A stretch of DNA of 64,000 bases, from the NCBI GenBank assembly GCA_017506865.1, contig JAFCMP010000026.1:62001-126000 (forward strand). Reading direction: 5' to 3'. The DNA comes from Tribonema minus. Taxonomy: Eukaryota > Sar > Xanthophyceae > Tribonematales > Tribonemataceae. A program made the position numbers and the translations under genes. Positions 55,980-64,000 of this stretch are shown piece by piece (positions within the stretch are counted from its first letter, which is position 1; every line of letters starts with the position of its first letter). The notes beneath the pieces are model-generated. The model searched no databases, had not been told where the DNA came from, and saw nothing but the letters and a program-made list of their open reading frames with translations.

Positions 55980-58900
55980 CGGTGGCTGGCCGCACGGCAG
56001 CCCCGTCAAGGGCGGCAGCACTGCTCAGCAGCAGCAGCGGCACGCAGCGGCGGCGGCGGCGGTGGCGGCGGCGGCGCTGAGCCCGCCTGGCGGCGCGGCG
56101 GCGGCGGCGGGGGAGATTTTTCACCTGTCGGACGCGGACAGTGGTGTGGAGGGGGAGGAGGGGGGGTGGCAGAGAGGCGCGGAGTGGGGGTGAGCTGAGC
56201 GCTGCTGCTGCTGTGAATGACTAGGGTTAGGTTAGGGCTCATCTAGTGGACGCGGACAGTGGGAGGGTAGGTGAGCTGAGCGCTGCTGCTGTAGTTAATT
56301 ACTAGGGCCAGGTTAGGGCTCATCCAGTGGACGTGGATAGTGGGGGGGTGGGTGAAGAGGAGGGGAGGTGGCAGGGGTGCGTGGAATGGGGGTGAGCTGA
56401 GCGCTGCTGCTGCTGCTGTGAAGTACGGCTACATTAGGGTTAGGCTACGGTTAAGGGTGTGGATTGGGAACAAAGTTAGGAGTGGGGGTGAGCGCTGCTG
56501 CTGGTGTGCACAAGCGTATTACGGACAAAGGTCAGCTTAGGGTTGTGGTTAGGATTGAGAACAAGGATTCGGGTCAGGGGGAGGCTCATATAGGATATTG
56601 GGCTACGGGTCAGTTGTTGAGCGCTGGGCTCACCGCAGGCGCGTGCTGTTCGCCAAGTGTACAGAAATCGTCATACGGATTGTGGACGCGTAGCCGCTGC
56701 TGCAGTGCGCGCGGCAGCGCTCGGCCGCAGCGCGTCGCACCAGCGATGCTGCATTTACTTGTTGAGTCATTGAGGTATGCGCAGGCTTGCTGATTAGGGT
56801 TGGGTTTAGGATTAGAGTAAGCCACGCCAGGCGCCCAGGGTCCAGCAAGGCCGGCGGCAGCGCTCACCGCAGCGCCGGCGCTTGTGTGGCGGCATTGCCT
56901 TAAAGCGTCGGCTCTGTTTATTCCGGAGTATGAGACCATTTACCTGGTGACGATAGCATCCAGAGTACAGGTACCGCTGCCTGTTGTCGCGTGTACTGAC
57001 CTGTTGGCCCATACCTGAAGTACGAGCGTACATCGACGTGTGCCATTATCGACGTGGACTGTCGAGTGCATGCTGAGTCGGGCAGGCGTGTGCACTGTGA
57101 AGTATCGTACATCAGAAGTCAGAGGAACCAAGGCAGACAGATATCACTGTGAGGATAATTTGGGTGCTGAGACATGTGCACGCTTCATGATCGCGCCAGG
57201 CGCCCCAAATCCAGCAAGGCTGGTGGCAGCGCTCACCGCAGGCGCTTGCTTGTGTGGTGGCAACGCCTTCAAGCGCCGACCACGTATTTTTCTAGTTTAA
57301 GTGTTTTATTCTTCAAGACGGATATCAATTGAGTATGATGCAGGTGCTGAGTCGCTGAGACATGTGCATGCCTTGCTTCATCGCACCATGCGCCCGAATC
57401 CAGCAAGGCTGGCGGCAGCGCTCACCGCAGGCGCTTGTGTGGCGGCAACGCCTTCAAGGGCCGACCTCGCATTTACAAGTTGAAGCATCTATAATTGTCA
57501 CGTATGAGGACGATTGGTAAAGAGACATTTAGTTCGCTGCTGAAGTGTGTACAAGTATGCATCAAGTTCACAAGTATTGACCAAGAGTATAATGCGTCTG
57601 CTGACTTGGTAACGCATGCGCACGCTTGCTGATCACACCAGACGCCCCGAGTCCAGCAAGGCCGAGGGCAGCGCTCACCGCAGGCGCGTGCGCAGCTGGG
57701 AGGGCAGCATTGGGTCCAACAGTCAGAGCACCGAGTCACTTGACTCGGCCACTCAGGTGAGTGTGAGTCGCTCCTGCACCCTCAGCTCATGTGATGAAAG
57801 TGCTCTCCAGTGTCAACACCATGTTCTACATGAGTCTCACATGCATGCGCGCCATGGGGAGGTGGCTTGCATGCAAACTTCAAGTTTGAATTTGCCGGCG
57901 CCTCCGCCGACCATTACGCCACTTGTACCACCATATCGACATCGAGCACTTGCCATGAGCACTGGCCATGAGCACTCGCCATGTCTTGCGCGGCTGCATG
58001 AACTTCAAGTTTGCATTTGCCAGCGCCTCGGCCGACCACTGCACCACTGCATCACTTGAAGGTTGAAGTCGGCGGTGCCTCCGCCGACCAAAAATGCCGC
58101 TGGTCAACCGCACGCACACGTACTTTTTTGGCGGGCGCTCCGAGGCGCTGTACTCGGCGCCGGTTTACGTGTTTTCAGCAGTGCTACCGCACGATCCTTG
58201 CCACGCTAACTTCAAGTTTCACCTCGGCGGCGCCTCCGCCGACCGTTGCGCCACTTGCGTCACCCTTGAACGACTGCTTTACAACCTCTGGGGGGATAGC
58301 AGGCAGGGCACAAACAACAGAGCAAATGTCTAACTATAACACTCATACTTCGAAGCATATTGTACAGCTAGTTGTCGTCTTGCTGGCTGCGGGGGGGGGC
58401 GCTTGTGTCACCCTTCAACGACTGTTTTGTCTCCCGCGCTCCGCTCTGCAGGCGGCGGAAACGCCGCTGGTGAACCGCACGCACACGTACTTTGGCGGGC
58501 GCTCTGAGGCGCGGTACGCGGCGGCGGCGGCAGCGGCGCCGCCGCCGCCCGCGCGGCGCCACGCGCCGCCGAGGGGCAGGGACACGGAGCTTCAGGTGCC
58601 TAGAAACTGTCGCACTTCAAAAACATACATGTGCATACACAGTCTCAGCAACAATGCAGTACTGTAGCGTGCCCCCTTGACCAATCATCAGCGCCGCTTT
58701 TGCACCAGTATTACTTCAAGAGACAATACGTGCGCGCGGCGCCGCGCGCCCCTGGGGCCCGGGACACAGAGGTTCAGGTGCGTAGTTACTGTTCATTGCC
58801 GCGCTTCGAAACCATACGTCATGCATACACAGTCTTTTTAGCTACACAGGCTGCGTGCAAACGCCCCGACTCTCGCATTCCAACGCTGGGTCGCGCCACT

Positions 58901-61900
58901 GACGATGCAGCAGCGTGCCCACTTTTGTGTATATGCGTAATGACCGCCAGTGCATCTCCACATTTTAGACGAGTCACCTCAAGTGATAGTACATGCGTAC
59001 CCCCCTCTTCTGTATGAAGGTGCATGCCCACCCCTCAGTTCTTGATTCAGAGCTTGTCTCCACCGTCGACGTGACACATAGTATCATCCCTGGCCCTGCT
59101 GCTGCTGTGCTTCGCAGGTGCCGAGCTCTGACTCGGAGGTGGGGGAAGACAACGACAGGAAGCTCGATGTCTGTAGCGCAGCTGTAAACTGATGATGCAA
59201 AGACAGCAAACCTATGCTAAGCATAGCATCCAGCGTCAGTGACCTGCCACACATAGTCTCATCCCTGCCCCTGCTGCTGCTTTACTTCGCAGGTGCTGAG
59301 CTCGAACTCGGAGGCGTGCGACGACAACAACATCGGGGGCTCAACATCTGGAGAGCAACCAAAAATTGATGATGCAACGTCATCAAGTACTCACACGCTC
59401 CGCTGCACGTGGAACCCCCCCCGTCAGTGACAGGCCCTGACGAAGACGAAGTACTTTTTCTTCTTCAGGTAGCTTGTCGCTGCCCCTGCATCAAACACAT
59501 CGCAGGTGCTGAGCTCTGACTCTGAGGGGGGCGACGACGACGATGGGGGGCTCGATGTCTAGAGCGCGACTGAAAACTGATGATGCAACATCAGCCAGTA
59601 CCTGCAACCTATGCTTAGCGCGGAATCCAGCGTCAAGTGGCCCGCCACACATAGTATCATCTCTGCCCCTGCTCCTGCTGCAACGTCTAGGTGCTGAGCT
59701 CTGACTCGGAGGCAGGCGACGGCAACGATGGGGGCTCTATGTCCGGCGTGCAACTGCAACTGAAATCAGCAAGTAGCTGCCACCTATGACTGAGCATAGC
59801 ATCCAGCGTAGCACCAGTGGCGTGCCGCATAGTCTCATCCCTGCCCCTGCTGCTGCTGCTGCACGTGTCGCAGGTGCTGAGCTCTGACTCGGAGGCGGGC
59901 GACGACGACGACGGCGGGCTCGGCATCAGCGCCGCCAGCAGCGCGTGCGACGCGGAGGATGCCGTGGCAGCGCTCAGCGGCAGCCACAGGTCCGTACCTA
60001 TCCACGTGTTCAGTTCCCTTGCGCGTCTCTTTGTGCTTGAACTTGAAGTACTTTGTGAGAGTTCGCCAGCAAGGGTGTGTGATGCGGAGGACTTGGTGGC
60101 AGTGCTCGGCGGCAGCCACGGGTCCGTACCTACCTACACGTCCAGTTCACTTTGCGCTTGAAGTTGGCTGAAACAATGGAGTACTTTATGTGTGATGAGG
60201 AGGACCCCGTGGCAGCGCTCAGCGGAAGCCATCCGTACCGACCTACGCGTTCAGTCCCTGTGTGCTTGAAGTTGGCTGAAACAACCATGAAGTACTTTGT
60301 GCGTGATGAGGAGGACCCCGTGGCAGCGCTCAGCGGAAGCCACAGGTCCGTACCTACCTACGCGTTCAGTCCCTGTGTGCTTGAAGTTGGCTGGAAGGAC
60401 TTGTAGTACTTTGTGTGTGATGAGGCGGACCCCGTAGCAGCGCTCAGCGGCAGCCACAGGTCCGTACCTACCTATCTACGCGTTTAGTTCCCTTTGCGCT
60501 TGAACCTGGACAACTTGAAGTGGTTTGTGAGGGTCCGCCAGCAAAGGCGTGTTATGCGGAGGTCCTCATGGCAGCGCTCAGCGGCAGCCACAGGTCCGCA
60601 CCTACATACCTACGCGTTCAGTCCCTTTGCGCTTGAACTTGAATGGAAGAACTTGAAGTGGTTTGTGAGGGTCCGCCAGTGAAGGCACGCAATGCGGAGG
60701 AGCCTTGCGGCAGTGTTCAGCATGGGTCTATAAGTGTTCTGTTTTAGCAATTCTTGCGGAGGGCACGAGTAAGCCCAGATAGTCAGCGTCCAGCTTGCAG
60801 CCAGAGTCTACATACATTTGCCTTGCAAAAAGTGGTTTCATGCTCATTGCTCATCACAGTAGATGACATTGCCGCAGGTGCACTTTGTTCGCTTCCGCTC
60901 GGGGCGGCGGAATGCTGTCCCAACAGTGGTTTATGCATTGTATACAGCGCAGCTGCTGTGCGCGCTTAGGGTTAGGGTCAGGGTTAGGGTTAGGGTAAGG
61001 TTTAGGGTTAGAACCTGACCCTAACCCTAACCCCAACTCTCAGAGAGCTGCCTGCCGTAACACTACCGCACTCGCGGCATCGTCCGTGCCACGCGCGCTT
61101 CCATCTAGCCAAAGAACAGTCCGACTACATACACTTTCAAATACGCGGACCGTAATTATTGCTGCAACATGACGTCTGTGATGCTTTGCGCGTTCCGCAG
61201 ATGCACGACTCTGGAAATGGTTACCGCAGTACAAGCCCTCGCACATCTATACACAAGCGCTCACGACTTTGAGCTCGCTGTATACACTCCGATGAGCACT
61301 TAGACCATGCACACTCTAAAGTATGTGAGCCCATACTCATTGCCGCAACATAACATGAGAGCTTTCCATACTGAACACCCATGCCTCGAACGCTAAAAAG
61401 CTTGCACACAGGAGTCTTTTAGCTTCTGTGGATATAAAGGCACCGCCTGACTCATGGCCAATTGCCGCAGCAGTGGCGACCGCGGTTATTGGTGGAAGGC
61501 ATTTGCGGCTAACCACACCTTGTCACCTAGACCTCAATTATCTCTTGATTCGTATTCATGACATCTGTCATGCTTTTGCACGTTTTGCAGGCGCGCGAGC
61601 GCCGCCGGCCGCGCAGACAGCGCAGCGGCGGCAGCAGACGCAGCAGCGGCAGCAGCAGCAGCAGCGCCTCAGCACCACCCCCCCGATTCGTGGTCCCCCC
61701 ACGCGCTCTCCCCTCCAAGGGGGCGCAGGGGGTCCGCCCCCCCGCTAGACTACTCGCTCCCGGAGGCCGTGACCCCCAAGGTCAATGTGCTGGGGGGGCG
61801 CAGCGGGGGGAGGGGGGTGGTGGAGAGGGGGGGCGGCGGGGGGGTGCTGTTTGGCGCCTCCAGCTGCCGCGAAGACAGCAGGTGAGGGCTGTGATGGCTA

Positions 61901-62653
61901 CTTCAATTGTTGAAGTAGCGTTTCTGGGGAAGTCGAGGTGGCGGCATCTGAGGCTGAGGTGACGCGGGTGGTGGTGGGGGGGGAGGGGCACCAGAGAGAA
62001 GCCGGTGGTATGTAGAAGTAGCATGATGGGGGTGAGGGTATGGTAGGGGTATGTATGGTCTAGGGGCAGTGTTCGACTCGTGGCCAGTTGCTGCAGCAGC
62101 GGCGACCACGGTTATTGGTGGAAGGCATTTGCGGCTAGCCACACCTTGTAACCTATAGCTCTAAGATTCATTTCCATACCTATCGCCTGAAGTATTTTGT
62201 TCAGAAAAGCAAAAAAATCATTATGACCCAATGAAGATGTCAAAAAAGCACATTGATAATTCAAACACACGGAAATATCATCATAGCCCTGCTCATTGTT
62301 TCCCCTTCTGCCTCATTGCTCAGCGGCGTGATGGGTGGCGCGGCGTTCGTGCGTTTGTGGTAAGAAATACTTGAACGTATTCGTTCACAAGAGCGAAAAA
62401 CGGTAATTATATATTACAATCACAACTAAAGGTGTCTGCCTGTTCTTTTCTTTCTTCATTTGCATCACTGCTCAGCGGCGTGATGGGTGGCGCGGCGTTT
62501 GTGGTCAACGACCCCGTCGCCGCCAAGCGCAACGACATCATCCTGCGCAGCATGATCACGGGCGGCCGCAGCGGCGGCGGCGGCGGCAGCTTCAACGCAC
62601 CGTCAAGCGCCGCCACCGTATCGCGCGTCGTGCCGGAGTTCAACTTGTGGAAG
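52232..62653 (+). CDS. large low-complexity protein, nine exons seen, 3' end beyond window or not found
   Basis: Exons: 52232-52285, 52865-53343, 54237-54714, 55810-56189, 57657-57756, 58452-58595, 59874-59989, 61591-61881, 62476-62653. Joined, they give 740 codons with no frameshift (phases 0,2,0,2,0,0,2,2,0). The consistent phases are the main evidence for one gene. All donors are GT except 54715, which appears to be GC (AATAAG|GCGAGG). The protein starts MAEEQQMLSISPQPPRHE and is dominated by Ala, Gly and Ser runs. It has a triple octapeptide repeat (L-A-T-P-T-N-S-G), four GWxHGSP motifs (in exons 2, 3 twice, and 4), an acidic patch (SSDSEAGDDDD), a conserved-looking NRTHTYFGGRSEARY and a final NDPVAAKRNDIILRSM. 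I recognise no enzyme domain. It may be a disordered scaffold or regulator. The start of exon 5 is ambiguous (57657, 57672 or 57684, all in phase). Confidence 0.72.
54790..54900 (+). repeat. donor-side copy of exon 3 end, low-complexity gene
   Basis: GCATGCCTTAAAAAGGCGCA, GGTCGCG, GCGACGCAG and GCATGTATTGGCCC repeat GCACCTTAATAAGGCGAG and what follows at 54703-54785. The duplicated unit is centred on AAG|GCG, which supports the GC donor at 54715. Confidence 0.7.
55460..55809 (+). repeat. acceptor-side copies of exon 4 start, low-complexity gene
   Basis: Two copies of GACTCTCTGACTCGCCGCGCAG|GCGGAC (split here: CTCTGACTCGCCGCGCAG), followed by GAGGGCCCCAGCGC and CAGCAGCCTCTCGGACCTG, lie at about 55660-55765 and at the true exon (55810). 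A shorter trace is at 55478-55535. The first copy keeps an intact acceptor and a 25-codon open frame. Confidence 0.85.
56225..56500 (+). repeat. donor-side copies of exon 4 end, low-complexity gene
   Basis: Three copies of the tail (GGACGCGGACAGTGG, GGTGGCAGRG, GGAGTGGGG|GTGAGC, then TGAGCGCTGCTGCTGC) end near 56270, 56395 and 56490. The true donor is 56190. GGTTAGGG-like intron sequence repeats between them. Confidence 0.8.
56620..57480 (+). repeat. acceptor-side copies of exon 5 start, low-complexity gene
   Basis: Copies of TCCAGCAAGGCYGG, GGCAGCGCTCACCGCAGG and CGCTTGTGTGGCGGCAACG lie at about 56630, 56835, 57205 and 57395, preceding the exon proper at 57657. Each carries several AG acceptors in the same phase. 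Confidence 0.85.
57890..58451 (+). repeat. acceptor-side copies of exon 6 start and upstream intron, low-complexity gene
   Basis: The intron segment GCGCCTCCGCCGACC with ACTTCAAGTTT occurs at about 57880, 58005, 58070 and 58205. One unit (58092-58160) also includes the exon start: PLVNRTHTYFFGGRSEALY against PLVNRTHTYFGGRSEARY in the true exon. Confidence 0.8.
58725..58780 (+). repeat. donor-side copy of exon 6 end, low-complexity gene
   Basis: GCGCGCGGCGCCGCGCGCCC, GGGACACAGAGGTTCAG|GTGCGTAG repeats the exon end GGGACACGGAGCTTCAG|GTGCCTAG at 58595, including the following intron (ACTGT, CGCTTC, AAACATAC). Confidence 0.8.
59100..59750 (+). repeat. four acceptor-side copies of exon 7 start, low-complexity gene
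   Basis: Copies at about 59118, 59292, 59507 and 59691 each carry TCCCTGCCCCTGCTGCTGC, a (C/T)GCAG-type acceptor and GTGCTGAGCTC through the acidic GACGACGACGA stretch. They precede the full exon at 59874. Spacing is 170-215 bp. Three of the four keep a usable CAG acceptor. Confidence 0.9.
60070..60730 (+). repeat. six donor-side copies of exon 7 end, low-complexity gene
   Basis: Copies of TGCGAYGCGGAGGA, GTGGCAGCGCTCAGCGG and AGCCACAG|GTCCGTACCTA recur near 60120, 60235, 60348, 60460, 60595 and 60720. The true donor is 59990; units are about 110-135 bp. The intronic part GTGCTTGAAGTTGGCTG repeats too. Confidence 0.92.
60965..61034. repeat. inverted interstitial telomere-like repeat
   Basis: GGGTTAGGGTCAGGGTTAGG and related units run into GAACCTGACCCTAACCCTAA on the opposite strand, a head-to-head arrangement within an intron. 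Confidence 0.85.
61379..61562 (+). repeat. dispersed ~180-bp intronic repeat, copy 4
   Basis: Same element as at 4820 (ATGCCTCGAACGCTAAAAAG to CTTGATTCGTATTCATGACA), 28 bp before the exon at 61591, sense orientation. Confidence 0.85.
62062..62180 (+). repeat. dispersed ~180-bp intronic repeat, copy 5 (5' shortened)
   Basis: Retains GTTCGACTCGTGGCCAGTTG to AAGATTCATTTCCATACC and lacks the first third of the element. Intronic, sense orientation. Confidence 0.8.
62310..62360 (+). repeat. acceptor-side copy of exon 9 start, low-complexity gene
   Basis: TTGCTCAGCGGCGTGATGGG, TGGCGCGGCGTTCGTG repeats the acceptor and start of the exon at 62476, 155 bp upstream of it. Confidence 0.85.
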
Positions 62654-62834
62654 GTGAAGTTTGTTTCTGGAAGCATGCGGACCATGCAGCAGTGCTCGTA
62701 CATCATATACTTCAAGTATGAACTATGAGAGCGACGAACCCATACCATGAAGGGCTCGGGAGTGCCAGCGGGTGCATGGACAATGCTTGAGGTTGTCTGG
62801 TTTTGAACTTTAAAAAGCATTACTTCATTTTTTC

Positions 62835-63810
62835 AGTTCTTGTTGCGGCGGCGGCGGGGGGAGCTTCAATGCGCCATCGTGGTGGCGGCGGCGCCAGCTT
62901 CAACGCGCCGTGTGGCGCCGTCACCGTTTCACGCATCGTTCCGAAGTTCAACTTGTGGAAGGTGAAGTTTGCTTCGAAAGCATGCGGACCACGCAGCAGT
63001 GCTCAGACATCTGACTGCAATGATGAAAAACGACAGCGCAGAAACTGACACCATGAAGGGCTCGGAAGTGCCAGTGGGTGGAAGGGTCAGAGCACATAAG
63101 GTTGTCGGGTTGTACACTTCAAGTTTTACTTCATTGTTGAAGTTCTTGTGCAGCGGCGGCAGCTTCAACGCACCATCAAGCGCCGCCACTGTATCGCGCG
63201 TCGTGCCGGAGCTCAACTTGTGAATGGTGCGCTTGGTGTGTGAAGTGCTCTGCCGGTGTATGCAAAACTTTTGAAGGAAATGCACAAAGTCACACCAATG
63301 ATTGTTTGAAAGTGCCAGTGTGCGCAAGGGTTAGAGCGCGCGCGTGAGGCTGTTGGGTTTTGCACTTCAAGTTTTACTTCAGCTGAGGTTCTTGTGGCGC
63401 CTGCAGCGGCAGCTTCATTGCGTTGTACACTTCAAGTGTGCTAAAGGTATTGTAGCGGCGGCGGCGGCAGCTGCCATGCTCTGTCGAGCGCTGCCACCGT
63501 GTCGCGCGTCGTGCCGGAGCTCAACTTGTGGAAGGTGAAGTTTGTTTCTGGAAGCACGCGGATCATGCAGGAGTGCCCCAGACATGATAAACTTCAAGTA
63601 CAAAAAAATGAAACACACCGGTGATTATTTGGAAGTGCCAGTGTGCGCAAGATTCAGAGTGCGCGAGGTCATCAGGTTGTACGCTTCAAGTCTTACTTCA
63701 TTGTTGAAGTTTTTGTGGGCGGCAGCGGCGGCTGCTTCAACGCACCGTCTAGCGCTGCGACGGTTCTGGCATCGTGCCGGAGTTCAACTTGTGGAAGGTG
63801 CGCTTCGTCA
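62835..63810 (+). repeat. four donor-side copies of exon 9 end, low-complexity gene
   Basis: Copies of GGCAGCTTCAACGCACCGTC, GCCACCGTATCGCGCGTCGT and CAACTTGTGGAAG|GTGAAG end near 62962, 63221, 63534 and 63799. The true donor is 62654. Intron sequence containing AGTGCCAGTGKGYGCAAG is duplicated with them. Whether a further exon follows lies beyond this window. Confidence 0.9.
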
Positions 63811-64000
63811 CCAGCCTTCGTGTCTGAAAGCATGCTGACCATGCAGCAGTGCTCGGCCTCTGCATGTACATGCGATGACGGAGAGTGTATTGTATGTATG
63901 CCACTAAGTGGTCGGCAGTGCGCGCACAAAGTTGTCAGGTTTGTGTACTTCAACTCTCACTTCTTCATGTTTTGGCGGTTATCGCAGCAGCTTTAAGGCG

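Overview
This is eukaryotic nuclear DNA, most likely from a GC-rich microalga or similar protist. Genes are split by GT-AG introns (one probable GC-AG), acceptors often follow long C or pyrimidine runs, and interstitial (TTAGGG)n-type tracts occur. Two non-LTR retrotransposons carry restriction-like endonucleases. No bacterial operon logic, rRNA or tRNA was recognised. The TTAGGG-type repeat fits a stramenopile or haptophyte better than a green alga, but the lineage cannot be fixed from this window.

Layout. 1-1208: one internal exon of an unknown gene, with partial tandem copies on both sides. 4245-16606 (+): a complete seven-exon secreted subtilisin-like (S8) protease. All seven exons join in frame and give Asp184/His227/Asn329/Ser450. 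18375-24926 (+): one 2183-codon ORF of a non-LTR retrotransposon (OTU-like protease, zinc-binding segments, reverse transcriptase, restriction-like endonuclease). It is followed tail to tail by a 5'-truncated inverted copy (to 26497) across a perfect 168-bp palindrome. 26500-44900: three tandem segmental duplicates (about 5.9-6.4 kb each) of a five-exon F-box-like gene. Copy B looks intact; A and C each carry different disabling changes. 44978-51814 (-): a second retrotransposon with two ORFs (coiled-coil ORF1; RT plus endonuclease ORF2). 52232 to beyond 62653 (+): a large low-complexity gene of at least nine exons, whose phases agree at every junction I could test.

The most unusual signal recurs in the unknown exon, the S8 gene and the low-complexity gene. 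Introns are filled with degenerating tandem copies of the neighbouring exon-intron junction. Downstream of an exon, copies carry its 3' end plus the donor site; upstream, copies carry the intron 3' end plus the acceptor and exon start. Exons 1-6 of the protease all show donor-side copies (seven after exon 5). This looks like a genome-wide mode of intron growth by junction duplication and a source of decoy splice sites.

Other repeats are a sense-oriented ~180-bp intronic repeat (five copies), a ~35-bp GCGGAAGT hairpin repeat (about twelve copies), and an over-represented CTTCAAG/CTTGAAG word. All exon boundaries are inferred by eye from splice consensus, frame and protein logic, without transcript data.
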